A stretch of DNA of 43,858 bases from Streptomyces sp. JJ38 (GTDB taxonomy: Bacteria > Actinomycetota > Actinomycetes > Streptomycetales > Streptomycetaceae), in contig NZ_JABLSI010000043.1 of the NCBI RefSeq assembly GCF_019303475.1, forward strand, positions 1-43,858. Reading direction: 5' to 3'. Under the pieces are notes generated by a model. It was not told the origin of the DNA. It ran no database searches and saw only the letters and a list, made by a program, of their open reading frames with translations. A program made the translations under genes and the position numbers. Position 1 is the first letter of the stretch. The number at the start of each line of letters is the position of its first letter. Shown one piece after another: positions 1 to 8,212 of this stretch.

Positions 1-2
1 CC

Positions 3-947
3 GCCCGCGCCGCCGCCCGCAGCGCCCGGGCCGCCCGCCGCCGCGCCCGCGCCCGGCCCTGGATCCTGCTCGCCCCCGCGCTCCTGGCCGTCGGAGCCCT
101 CCTGTTGTGGCCCCTCGGGCGCGTCGTGTGGATGTCCTTCCAGGACTACGGCCTCCGGGAGATCGTCTCCGGCCGCACGAACTTCAACGGCGCCGACAAC
201 TACACCGAGATCCTCGGCACCTCCTACCTGTGGACCACGGTCCTGCCCAACACCGTCGTCTTCGCCGCCGTCTGCGTCACCCTCACCGTCGCCCTCGGCA
301 CCCTCGTCGCCCTGCTCCTCCAGCGCCTCGGCCCCCTGTGGCGCAACATCACCGCCAGCACGATCATGATGGCCTGGGCCATGCCCGCCGTCACCGGCAC
401 CTACGTCTGGATCTGGCTCTTCGACCCCCTCGACGGCGCCGTCGCCGGGCTCCTCGGCGGCCTCGGCCTCATCGACCCGGCCGAGACCAACTGGTTCACC
501 GGGCGCCTCACCTTCTACGCCATCGCCACCCTCAACGTCGTCCACCACGGCTTCCCCTTCGTCGCCGTCACCGTCTTCGCCGGGCTCCTCACCATCCCGC
601 GCGAACTCACCGAGGCCGGCATCGTCGACGGGGCCAGCGCCTGGCAGCGGTTCTGGACGATCACCGTGCCCTCCATCAAGCCCGTCTTCCTCGTCGTCGT
701 CATCCTCTCCACCATCTGGGACTTCAAGGTCTTCGTGCAGCTCTACCTGATGCCCGGCGGCAACGGCGCCAACCCCGACGTCCTCAACCTCGGCGTGTGG
801 TCCTACGTCGAGTCCTTCGCCCAGCGCCAGTACGGCATGGGCGCCGCCATCGCCGTCCTCCTCACCCTCCTGCTCCTCGGCATCACCGTCGGCTACGTAC
901 GGGCCCTGTTCGCGGACAACGACCCCGAGGGAGGCCGCAACCTGTGA
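3..947 (+). CDS. Sugar ABC transporter permease, MalF-like (5' end outside window)
   Basis: This is an inner-membrane permease subunit of a CUT1-type carbohydrate importer. The reading frame is open from the first bases. The Arg/Ala-rich cytoplasmic tail and first membrane helix (PWILLAPALLAVGALLLW) lie upstream of the first ATG at 105, so the true start is before the window. Several further hydrophobic helices follow. The cytoplasmic loop that docks on the ATPase (EAA motif, ELTEAGIVDGASAWQRF) is visible around 610-650. The stop overlaps the GTG of the second permease by 4 bases, so the two are translationally coupled. The solute-binding protein probably lies upstream, and no ATPase is seen; in Streptomyces such importers often share the MsiK ATPase. 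The substrate cannot be told from the sequence. Confidence 0.9.
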   Translation, partial: ARAAARSARAARRRARARPWILLAPALLAVGALLLWPLGRVVWMSFQDYGLREIVSGRTNFNGADNYTEILGTSYLWTTVLPNTVVFAAVCVTLTVALGTLVALLLQRLGPLWRNITASTIMMAWAMPAVTGTYVWIWLFDPLDGAVAGLLGGLGLIDPAETNWFTGRLTFYAIATLNVVHHGFPFVAVTVFAGLLTIPRELTEAGIVDGASAWQRFWTITVPSIKPVFLVVVILSTIWDFKVFVQLYLMPGGNGANPDVLNLGVWSYVESFAQRQYGMGAAIAVLLTLLLLGITVGYVRALFADNDPEGGRNL

Positions 948-1849
948 GCCCCGGCCCCGCCGCGCACCCCCTGCGCCCCGCCCCCGCCGCCCGCCCCCCA
1001 CGCCCGGCCTCCACGGCACGCCCCCTGCGCCCCGGCCGTGCCGCCCGCTACGGCACCGCGCTCGCCACCGCCGCCCTGCTCGCCTTCACCGTCCTGCCCG
1101 TGTACTGGATGGTGACCTCGGCGCTCGACCCGCGCGCCGACACCCGGGGCGCCGCCCTCCTGCCCTCCGGTCTCACCTGGGACCACTTCCGCTTCGTCCT
1201 CGACGCCGGAGGCTTCGGCCGCTTCCTCCTCAACTCCGCCCTCGTCGGCCTCGGCACGATCCTCCTCGCCGGGCTCCTCGCCCTCCTCGCCGCCGTCGCC
1301 GTCGCCCGCCACACCTTCCGGCTGCGCACCACCGTCCTCGTCATGGTGCTCGTCGTCCAGATGGTCCCGCTGGAGGCCCTCGTCATCCCCCTGTTCGTGC
1401 AGATGCGCAACCTGCGCATGCTCGACAGCCTCATCGGCCTGACCGTCGTCTACCTCGCCTTCTCCCTCCCCTTCGCCATCTGGATGCTGCGCGGCTTCGT
1501 CGCCGCCGTGCCCAGGGAGGTGGAGGAGGCCGCCTACCTCGACGGCTGCTCCTGGCCCCGCATGTTCCGCTCCGTGCTGCTGCCCCTCGTCGCCCCCGGC
1601 CTCGTCGCCACCAGCGTGTTCTCGTTCATCGTCGCCTGGAACGAGTTCGTCTTCGCGTTCACCTTCCTCCAGGACGAGTCCACGTTCACCGCCGCCGTCG
1701 GGCTCCACCGCTTCTTCGGCCAGCACGGCAACGACTGGGGCCCCGTCATGGCCGGCTCCACCCTCATCACCCTGCCGGTGCTCGTCTTCTTCGTGCTCGC
1801 CCAGCGCCGCCTGGCCACCGGTCTCACCACGGGTGCGGTCAAGGGCTGA
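944..1849 (+). CDS. Sugar ABC transporter permease, MalG-like
   Basis: This is the second membrane subunit of the CUT1 carbohydrate importer, 301 residues. The GTG start at 944 overlaps the stop of the first permease (GTGA), which is why it is preferred over the much longer open frame upstream. The N-terminus is Pro/Arg-rich and cytoplasmic. The first helix begins near residue 35 (ALATAALLAFTVLPVYWMV), and about six helices are visible. The EAA loop reads EVEEAAYLDGCSWPRMF, followed by LLPLVAPGL, as usual for MalG homologues. It would form the heteromeric channel with its upstream partner. The gene ends 22 bases before the next, unrelated gene. Confidence 0.93.
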   Translation: MSPGPAAHPLRPAPAARPPRPASTARPLRPGRAARYGTALATAALLAFTVLPVYWMVTSALDPRADTRGAALLPSGLTWDHFRFVLDAGGFGRFLLNSALVGLGTILLAGLLALLAAVAVARHTFRLRTTVLVMVLVVQMVPLEALVIPLFVQMRNLRMLDSLIGLTVVYLAFSLPFAIWMLRGFVAAVPREVEEAAYLDGCSWPRMFRSVLLPLVAPGLVATSVFSFIVAWNEFVFAFTFLQDESTFTAAVGLHRFFGQHGNDWGPVMAGSTLITLPVLVFFVLAQRRLATGLTTGAVKG

Positions 1850-1871
1850 ACGTCCGACTACAGTTGACGGC

Positions 1872-2738
1872 GTGACGACCGCGGACCGAGTCGAACGCGG
1901 CTTCCCCCACCTCGACACGGTGCGGGAGGCCCTCACCGCGCTCCACCGACGCCTGTCCGCCGACGGCATCACCCAGTTCGACACCAGCATCCTCCCCGTC
2001 GACGTCGCCATCGACGACGACGAGGAGCTCTACTCCGCCGTCCAGCGCACCGCCGCCGCCCTCGTCCGGCACCTGCACCTCCCCGAAGCCCGTATGATCG
2101 TCGGCTTCCGCGACATGGAGCACGCCGCCACCGTCGAGCTGGCCGCCGGCTCCGAGTACTTCATCGAGCTCAACGCCCGCTTCAAACAGCATCGCCGCGA
2201 CATCGGCGCCGCCCTGGCCCACGAGATCATGCACGTCGCCCTCCACCGGCTCGACCTCGCCTTCACCGGCACCCCCGCCAACGAGATCCTCACCGACACC
2301 GCGACGACCTACCTCGGCGCCGGCTGGCTCCTCCTCGACGCCTTCCGCCAGGACGCCCTCACCTCCCAGAAGCTCGGCTACCTCACCCCCGAGGAGTTCG
2401 GCTACGTCCTCGCCAAGCGCGCCGACGCCTTCGCCGAGGACCCGGCCGTCTGGTTCACCAGCCCCCAGGCCTACGAGGCCTACACGACAGGCCGCAAGGA
2501 AGCCGCGGCCGACACCCGCCGCCCGCCGCTCGCCGCCGCCGGCTGGGCAGCCCGCCGCCGCTACACCCACGACCGCCGCCGCGGCACCGCCTCCCCCTCC
2601 GCCCCCTACACCCTCACCCCCGGCAAGGTGGCCTTCCCCTGTCCCACCTGCTTCCAGCGCCTCCGCCTTCCCACCGCCCGCGGCCCCCTCCAGGCCCGCT
2701 GCACCCTCTGCGGCTCCCTCCTCGCCTGCGACACCTGA
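1872..2738 (+). CDS. HExxH zinc metallopeptidase-like protein with C-terminal zinc ribbon
   Basis: The predicted protein has 288 residues from GTG 1872; an upstream in-frame start at 1833 would run into the permease gene. It carries HEIMH (H117, E118, H121), the gluzincin-type zinc-binding motif. NEILTDTATTYLGAG follows about 25 residues later and could supply the third ligand. The C-terminus has two CxxC pairs (C257/C260 and C277/C280), a small zinc ribbon. There is no signal peptide or membrane segment, so it is probably cytoplasmic. I do not recognise a named family. The putative activity is proteolysis, or a structural zinc role. No clear ribosome-binding site precedes the GTG. Alternative starts cannot be excluded. 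Confidence 0.75.
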   Translation: MTTADRVERGFPHLDTVREALTALHRRLSADGITQFDTSILPVDVAIDDDEELYSAVQRTAAALVRHLHLPEARMIVGFRDMEHAATVELAAGSEYFIELNARFKQHRRDIGAALAHEIMHVALHRLDLAFTGTPANEILTDTATTYLGAGWLLLDAFRQDALTSQKLGYLTPEEFGYVLAKRADAFAEDPAVWFTSPQAYEAYTTGRKEAAADTRRPPLAAAGWAARRRYTHDRRRGTASPSAPYTLTPGKVAFPCPTCFQRLRLPTARGPLQARCTLCGSLLACDT

Positions 2739-2751
2739 GCCGCCGGGCCGT

Positions 2752-2766
2752 GCGGGCGGCGCCCGC
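2752..2766. terminator. Short hairpin between convergent genes
   Basis: Six-base arms GCGGGC and GCCCGC surround a GGC loop in the 44-base gap between two convergent genes. There is no T tract. It may serve as a weak bidirectional terminator, judged from position only. Confidence 0.3.
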
Positions 2767-2782
2767 CGCGCGGCGTCACGGG

Positions 2783-4645
2783 TCACAGCGGCCGGTGCCG
2801 GGATGTGCGGGGAGCCGCGGCCGCGGAGGGCCGGGCGGTGCCCGGCCGGAGCATCTGTCCCGCCGCCAGGTCCCGGTAGAGGGGGCTGCTGGCCAGGAGT
2901 TCCTCGTGACGACCGGAGGCGTCCGTGCGGCCGTTCCGCAGGACGACGATACGGTCGGCGTGCTGGACCGTGGAGAGCCGGTGCGCGACCACCAGCACGG
3001 CGCACTCCCGGGCGACGTCCTTCATGACGGTGGTGAGGGCGCTCTCGTTGATGGCGTCGAGGTGCGAGGTGGGTTCGTCCAGGAGAAGCAGGGACGGCCG
3101 GCCGAGGAGGGCGCGGGCCAGGGCGACGCGTTGGCGTTCCCCTCCTGACAGCGTGCCACCCCGCTCGCCGACGACGCCGGACAGCCCGCCGGGGAGGCGC
3201 CGCACGACCGCCTCGAGCCGGGTGAGTCCGACGACGTGCCGGATCTCGGCGTCGGTGGCGTCGGGCACGGCGTACGTGATGTTGTCCCGCAGCGTGCCGT
3301 GGACGACGTGGGCGTTCTGGTCCACGACGGCGATCCGCTCGCGGCACGCGGCCCGGCTCAGTTCGGTGGCGGGCTGCCCGTCGAACAGCAGGACTCCGGC
3401 GTCCGGCTCGTAGAACCTGGCGACCAGGGCGAAGATCGTGCTCTTTCCGGCCCCGGACCGTCCCACCAGGGCGACCTGCCGCCGGTGCGGGACGCTGAAC
3501 GACACCTCGCGCAGGACGGGTTGCCGCGGGTCGTAGCCGAAGCGGACGTCGCGCAGGGCGAGGGCCGGGTGCTCGCCGGGGACGGGGGGACGCGCGGGTC
3601 CGCGTGCCCGGGCGCGCACCGCGGGGGACGCCGCCCTGGGTTCGGCGGGCAGCGTGAGGGCCTGCTCGATGCGCTGGTAGGCGCCCATGCCGCGCTGGAT
3701 GAGCCCGACGGCCCGGAAGACCGAGGAGAGCGGCAGCACGAGGTAGGAGGCGTAGAGGAGGAAGGCGACCAGGTCGCCGAGGGACCTGGCGTCGCCGGTG
3801 ACGCGCAGTCCACCGATGACCAGGACGATGAGGAACGAGCCCTGGACCGCCAGCTCGACGGCCGGGCTCATCATGGCGGCGAGCTTCGCCGTCCGTACGC
3901 CCGAGGTGTAGGCGGCCTCGACCCGCTGCCCGATGCGGGCCGCCTCACGGCTCTCGGCGCGGTGCACCCGGACCATCGGCAGGGCGCCGAGGGCGCGTTC
4001 CAGGTCGGCGGCGATCGCTCCGACGGAGCTCTGCATGCGCTCGGACGCGGCCCGGATGCCCTTGAGCAGAGACGTGACGACCGCGGCGGCGATCCCCACG
4101 GTGAGGGTGACGAGCAGGAGCAGCAGCGGGTCGATCCACAGCATGAGGACGATCGCCCCGGCCGCGACGAGGGCACCGGTCACCAGGTCGACGAGGGCCT
4201 GGGACACCACCTCCCTGAGCAGGGTGGTGTCGGTGGTGACCCGGGCGATCAGATCCCCGCTGCGGTGCCGGCCGTATTCCTTCATCTCCAGCCGCAGCAG
4301 CCGCGCCACCAGGCTGTGGCGCAGACCCCGGACGACGCCTTCGCCCATGCGCTCCAGGACGAACCGCCCCACCGCTCCCGTCGAGGCCTCCGTGACGAAC
4401 AGGACGGCCAGAAGGAACAGCAGCGGCCAGAAGGCGCCCCCGTGCCCGCCGAGGTCCACGATGTGCTTGGCGACGAGCGGCTGGGCCAGCCCGAGGGCGG
4501 AGCCCACGAGGGTGAACGCGGCCGCGGTGGCGATCGCGGCCCGGTGGCCGACGGTGAGCCGGTACATCGTCAGGACCGCGGTCCGCGTGGACCGGTCACC
4601 GCCGGACGGCGTCTGCCCGCACTCCGCGGCCGTGGCACCGGTCAT
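2783..4645 (-). CDS. Lasso peptide ABC exporter (D protein)
   Basis: This is a 620-residue half-transporter: about six membrane helices in the first 310 residues, then an ATPase domain. Visible motifs are Walker A VGRSGAGKS (about residue 392), signature LSGGERQR (about 499) and Walker B LLLLDEP (about 519), followed by the H-loop VVAHRLS. In actinobacterial lasso clusters such a protein exports the mature lasso peptide and gives self-immunity; that role is inferred from position. ATG 4645 overlaps the B2 stop by 4 bases, and the frame upstream of it is antisense-like junk. It is the last gene of the five-gene operon and runs towards the plus-strand metallopeptidase gene. Confidence 0.93.
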   Translation of the reverse strand: MTGATAAECGQTPSGGDRSTRTAVLTMYRLTVGHRAAIATAAAFTLVGSALGLAQPLVAKHIVDLGGHGGAFWPLLFLLAVLFVTEASTGAVGRFVLERMGEGVVRGLRHSLVARLLRLEMKEYGRHRSGDLIARVTTDTTLLREVVSQALVDLVTGALVAAGAIVLMLWIDPLLLLLVTLTVGIAAAVVTSLLKGIRAASERMQSSVGAIAADLERALGALPMVRVHRAESREAARIGQRVEAAYTSGVRTAKLAAMMSPAVELAVQGSFLIVLVIGGLRVTGDARSLGDLVAFLLYASYLVLPLSSVFRAVGLIQRGMGAYQRIEQALTLPAEPRAASPAVRARARGPARPPVPGEHPALALRDVRFGYDPRQPVLREVSFSVPHRRQVALVGRSGAGKSTIFALVARFYEPDAGVLLFDGQPATELSRAACRERIAVVDQNAHVVHGTLRDNITYAVPDATDAEIRHVVGLTRLEAVVRRLPGGLSGVVGERGGTLSGGERQRVALARALLGRPSLLLLDEPTSHLDAINESALTTVMKDVARECAVLVVAHRLSTVQHADRIVVLRNGRTDASGRHEELLASSPLYRDLAAGQMLRPGTARPSAAAAPRTSRHRPL

Positions 4646-5079
4646 CGGCTCGTCGGCCCGCCCACCGGCGGCACGGACATCAGCCGGGTGAAGTAGTCGT
4701 CGGGTACGCCTTCGTCCACGGGCCGGCCGTCGGCCTCGATCCAGGCGTGCGCGGTGAACGGCGGCACGACGCGCACGCCTGTGCACCAGGTGGGCCACGT
4801 GCCCGTCAGCCGGCACAGCAGGGCCGCTCCCAACGAGCGGGGCAGGCAGCCCTTCGGCCCGGCGCAGCGCAGGCTGACCGCGCACAGGGCGTCCCGCGCG
4901 CCCTTCGCCCGGGCGGCGGTCGCGGGCACCGCCCCCCGGCGTACGAACCCGAGCACGGCGCGGATCCGGCGGGGTGGCAGCAGCGACAGCACGAGGGCGG
5001 GGAGCAACACGCAGCGGGCCGCCAGCCGTCGGCCGAAGGGGACGTCGTGGGGCCGTACCAGGGCGCTCGGTGTCGTCAT
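4642..5079 (-). CDS. Lasso peptide leader peptidase, B2 protein (transglutaminase-like)
   Basis: This 145-residue protein belongs to the lasso B2 family, the cysteine-protease half of the split McjB-type enzyme that removes the precursor leader. The catalytic cysteine is expected at C78 in GPKGCLPRSL and the histidine at H111 in AHAWIE; both motifs are diagnostic for this family. It acts with the adjacent RRE protein (B1), which delivers the leader. The start overlaps the B1 stop (ATGA) and the stop overlaps the exporter start, so B1, B2 and D are translationally coupled. The length is typical of stand-alone actinobacterial B2 proteins. Confidence 0.94.
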   Translation of the reverse strand: MTTPSALVRPHDVPFGRRLAARCVLLPALVLSLLPPRRIRAVLGFVRRGAVPATAARAKGARDALCAVSLRCAGPKGCLPRSLGAALLCRLTGTWPTWCTGVRVVPPFTAHAWIEADGRPVDEGVPDDYFTRLMSVPPVGGPTSR

Positions 5080-5330
5080 TCGGCCAGCCCCGCTTCCCGC
5101 AGCTGCCGGACCAGGGTCTCGACGTCCTGTCTGGCCTGGGCAGCGCCGATGTCGAACTCACTCTCCAGCGTGGCGATGGCCGCGGCTTCGTCACCGCCTC
5201 CCAGCAGGGTCTTCACCACGAGCGTGCCGGTGGGGTTGAGCTCCCAGTAGTCGCCGCTGCGTTCGTCCAGGAGGACCGTGCCGTAGTCGGTCTCCGCGGT
5301 GGAGACGCCGGAGGCGAACCGCAGTGTCAT
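5076..5330 (-). CDS. Lasso peptide RRE protein, B1 (PqqD-like)
   Basis: An 84-residue PqqD-like RiPP recognition element. It starts at ATG 5330, nine bases after the cyclase gene; an open frame continues further upstream but is antisense to the cyclase. It has the expected small winged-helix pattern: beta-strand segments (YGTVLLDERSGDYWELN), then helices, with the hydrophobic signature TGTLVVKTLL. In this pathway B1 binds the conserved leader motif of precursor A and presents it to B2 and C. The assignment rests on size, the PqqD-like sequence and position between C and B2. Confidence 0.92.
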   Translation of the reverse strand: MTLRFASGVSTAETDYGTVLLDERSGDYWELNPTGTLVVKTLLGGGDEAAAIATLESEFDIGAAQARQDVETLVRQLREAGLAE

Positions 5331-5338
5331 GGGTGTGG

Positions 5339-7204
5339 CTACCTTTCTGCCGTGGCGGGAGGTGCCCAGGGGGTACGGGAGCGGGACAGGCCGCGCAGCC
5401 ACACTTCGGCGGCGATGGTCGAGTAGAGGGCGGCGTCCTGCAGGCCGGGCGCGGAGGGCCGCTGGGCCAGGCGGCGCAGGGCCGCCCCGTCGACCAGGCC
5501 GAGCTGCTCCAGCCTGGAGCCCTCCCACAGTGCCGTCAGGTCGGCGCGGTGCCGGCGCAGGCCCTCCGCCGCGTCCATCGAGGCCGCGGCCTTGTTGGTA
5601 CGCCGCAGGCACGCCTCCGGGACGAGCCCGCGCATGGCGGCCGTGAGAACGGGCTTGTACGCCCAGGGCGACACCCGCTCGCTCGGACGGATCGCCAGGC
5701 ACGCCTCGATGACGCGGTCGTCGAGGAACGGGGAGGCCATCGGCAGCCCCGCACGGGCGGCCATCCGGTCCCACTGCCGGATGATGCGGGCGCAGGAGCG
5801 GATCGCCTCCAGATCGGCGTGCAGACCGCGGTCTCGGTGCAGCGGGGCGGTCGTCGCCGCCGCTTCGCGCAGCACGCGCTGCGCCATGCGCCCGGCTTCG
5901 GGGGTGACCCAGTCGAAGAGGCGCGGGGGCATGCCCCAGCCGAGGCTGGTGGTGACGGTGGCGGGGCGCGGGGCGCGCAGCCGACCGCCGGCGTCGGCGA
6001 GCCACCTTCCGTACGGGCGGGCGTCGGCCAGGGCCCGGAGCGTGCCGCCGAGCGGCCACTGCCACAGGGCCCGGAAGCCCCGCAAGCGCTGGGCGGCGAA
6101 CAGCGGCCGGGTGCGCGCCAGCCGGTGGTAGTACGCCTCCGAGCACCAGGCGACATGGTCGCCGCCGATGCCGGTCAGGTGGACCCGGCTGCCGCGTTCG
6201 GCCATGGCGGGAAGGTGGCACAGGACCCGCGAGCGGTCCATGACACCGATGGTGGGTTCGTCCAGCAGGTCGTCGATGGAGAGCAGGGAGTCGTAGACCA
6301 GCGGCGAGTCATCGGCGTCCCACACCACGTGCTCGACGTCCGGCAGGTGCTTCACCGCCTCCCTGGCCCAGTGCAGGTCCGTGTCGGCCGGGTCGCGCCC
6401 GGGCCAGGTACTGGCCACCACGTGGGCGGGCGACCGGTCGGCGAGGACGCAGACCGAGGTGGAGTCCAGTCCCCCCGACAGGTCGCAGCTCACCACACCG
6501 CCCCGCCGGGTGCGGGCGCCGACCGCCTCGACGAGGGCCTCGCGCACCGCCGGCGCCCCGTCGGCCAGGGTGCGGACCGGTTCCGGCGGCGTCCACCAAC
6601 GGGAGTGACGTGCGCTGCGCCCGTCCGCTGCGATGATCAGCGCGTCCTCCGGCGCGACGGCGGTGACCCCCTGCCACAGGGACGCTTCGAACAGCGGGTA
6701 GGGCACCGGCCACAGCAGGCGTACCGCCAGCCGCTCCTCGTCGGGCCGCTCGCCGAGGGCGTCGGCGAGGGTGTCGGCGCGGGTGGAGGCCACCTGGACG
6801 CCGTCCACCACGGCGTGGAAGACCAGCCGCAGCCCGGAGGCGGTGCCCTGGACCCGCAGCCGCCCGTCGAGCGCGGCGACCAGGTGGAAGCTGCCGGACC
6901 ACCGCCGTGCCAGGGCTCCCACGTCGCCGACGTCCCGCAGCTTCGCGGCCTGGCGCCGCAGCTCTTCCTCGTCGACCGGGCAGCAGCCGATGACCGCGAT
7001 GGACGCGGGTCCGACACGGGCGCTGACGATCTCGTCGTCGTGCCATCGGCCGACCAGCCACGGCCGGCCCGACGGGTGCGGGAGGGTGCGGGTTCCGGGT
7101 CGGGCGAAGGAGCGGGCCACGGCGGCCGCGTCCTCCCGGTCGGTGAAGACCGTGAAGTGCGCGTCGCCGGGGCCCGTCCCCGCACTTTCGTGCAGTTCAG
7201 TCAT
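5339..7204 (-). CDS. Lasso peptide macrolactam synthetase (C protein, asparagine synthetase-like)
   Basis: A 621-residue AsnB homologue. The C-terminal synthetase domain has the ATP-pyrophosphatase motif SGGLDS at residues 243-248 and a conserved SPFLDDRVIEACLAI segment. The N-terminal glutaminase-like domain (about 1-200) does not begin with the Met-Cys that true glutaminases need, as expected for lasso C proteins. The enzyme adenylates the acceptor side chain (here Asp8) and closes the isopeptide bond to the core N-terminus after leader removal. ATG 7204 lies 27 bases downstream of the precursor stop. The ribosome-binding site is weak, so its translation may depend on coupling to the precursor mRNA. 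Confidence 0.94.
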   Translation of the reverse strand: MTELHESAGTGPGDAHFTVFTDREDAAAVARSFARPGTRTLPHPSGRPWLVGRWHDDEIVSARVGPASIAVIGCCPVDEEELRRQAAKLRDVGDVGALARRWSGSFHLVAALDGRLRVQGTASGLRLVFHAVVDGVQVASTRADTLADALGERPDEERLAVRLLWPVPYPLFEASLWQGVTAVAPEDALIIAADGRSARHSRWWTPPEPVRTLADGAPAVREALVEAVGARTRRGGVVSCDLSGGLDSTSVCVLADRSPAHVVASTWPGRDPADTDLHWAREAVKHLPDVEHVVWDADDSPLVYDSLLSIDDLLDEPTIGVMDRSRVLCHLPAMAERGSRVHLTGIGGDHVAWCSEAYYHRLARTRPLFAAQRLRGFRALWQWPLGGTLRALADARPYGRWLADAGGRLRAPRPATVTTSLGWGMPPRLFDWVTPEAGRMAQRVLREAAATTAPLHRDRGLHADLEAIRSCARIIRQWDRMAARAGLPMASPFLDDRVIEACLAIRPSERVSPWAYKPVLTAAMRGLVPEACLRRTNKAAASMDAAEGLRRHRADLTALWEGSRLEQLGLVDGAALRRLAQRPSAPGLQDAALYSTIAAEVWLRGLSRSRTPWAPPATAER

Positions 7205-7231
7205 GGCGTCGGGTCGGAATCCCTCGGCCCC

Positions 7232-7342
7232 TCAGTTCTTGCTCAGGAGGAGCCGGTCGTTGCCCGAGCTCTGGAGGAGCCCGGTCTTCCTGCGGAACGT
7301 CCCGAGCCGGACGAGCGTCGGCGCTTCGTAGGCCTTCTTCAT
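7232..7342 (-). CDS. Lasso peptide precursor, citrulassin-type (A protein)
   Basis: A 36-residue precursor. ATG 7342 has a good ribosome-binding site (GAGGAGAG just upstream); a longer in-frame extension to 7492 has none and is disfavoured. The leader has the actinobacterial lasso motif YxxPxLxxxGxFxxxT (YEAPTLVRLGTFRRKT), with Thr at position -2 before a final Gly. That places the core as LLQSSGNDRLLLSKN: a Leu1-Asp8 macrolactam ring and a seven-residue tail. As recalled, citrulassin A is LLGLAGNDRLVLSKN, so this is a variant differing at positions 3, 4, 5 and 11. In citrulassins Arg9 is converted to citrulline by a deiminase encoded elsewhere; Arg9 is present here. Confidence 0.93.
   Translation of the reverse strand: MKKAYEAPTLVRLGTFRRKTGLLQSSGNDRLLLSKN
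7235..7279 (-). other. Predicted lasso core peptide segment
   Basis: These 15 codons (residues 22-36) follow the leader Thr-Gly. By hand calculation, the unmodified lasso (after loss of one water) has a monoisotopic neutral mass of 1638.905 Da, and 1639.889 Da if Arg9 is citrullinated. The boundary follows the rule that Thr occupies leader position -2. Starting at Gly instead would give a nine-residue ring closing on the same Asp. Confidence 0.85.
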
Positions 7343-7514
7343 GACTCTCCTCGGATTGCGGTTGAGCGAACGCTTCCCTGGTCGGCAGCGCAGGGGTCCT
7401 GGTCGCTGCCGGCCTGCACCGGGTTCGTCGGGAACACCGGCACGGGAAGCGGCGCACTCCAGGGATATCTGCACAGGGGGGTGGTGGGACAAGACCGCAC
7501 AAGAAAGTCAGAAA

Positions 7515-7520
7515 ATCATA
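7515..7520 (-). promoter_or_regulatory. Possible -10 element for the lasso operon
   Basis: The minus strand reads TATGAT, one mismatch from the consensus -10, in an unusually AT-rich pocket (about 7495-7560). No convincing -35 was found. If used, the precursor mRNA would have a leader of about 165 bases. The remaining gap to 8212 is GC-rich and shows no credible gene on either strand. Confidence 0.35.
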
Positions 7521-8212
7521 AGAATTGAATTCCAGTCAGATCGTCGTACTGCTACTCACGCGTTTCGTTCACGGCTCCGGCGCGGCGCGGGGAGCTGAAC
7601 ACATATGTGAAAAAACGTGAGGACGTGCACGGTCAGACCTGTTCGGTGAACTCTTCCGCGACGCTGTCACGCCCCTGCGCGCCGAGGCGCCGCCGGGGCG
7701 CATTCCGCTCTCACTCCGCGCTTCCCTCGTTCGGCTTCTCCCGGCGGACCACCGGATCTCCCGCCTTCCGGCCGGGTCTGCCCGGCCCCGGGCGCGCCTC
7801 CGGGCGCGGGTCCGCCGCGATGTGCGGCGAGAGGGCACGGAGGAAGCCCACGGCGGCGAAGAGCCGCGGCGACCACCCCGAACGCCCCGGCCGCTCGCCG
7901 TGGGGGCCGTTCCCGGTTACCGCGGCTCACGACGACGCCGACGAGGAAGGTCTGTGCGGACCGCCCGCGTTCGTCGGCCCGGCCGGGCCGGGGTCCGCGG
8001 ATCGGGTAGGCCGGCGGCCCCGCGCTCGACCGGACGGTCGGCGTGCCGCTGGACGCTGCCGCCGCGCCTGCTGCTCGCGGGCGCCCCCTGCCCGTCCCGA
8101 CGCGGCCGGGCAGGCGCGTGCGCACCCGGTGAGCCCGCCTCCCGCGTCCGGGGGCGTTCACGGAGCGGAACGGGTGTCTTTGGGCCCGCTTCGGGCGTCT
8201 AGGGTCGGGGGC

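Noticed and set aside
944..1849. Assignment of the sugar permeases to a named chitobiose or N-acetylglucosamine importer
   Set aside because: No neighbouring binding protein or glycosidase is visible, and the permease sequence alone does not fix the substrate.
7822..8202. Open frame upstream of chorismate mutase
   Set aside because: Arg/Pro/Gly-rich translation, no ribosome-binding site and no family resemblance.
8180..8205. TTGGGC and TAGGGT as a chorismate mutase promoter
   Set aside because: The spacer is only 14 bases, too short for a standard promoter; only the TAGGGT is mentioned as a possible -10.
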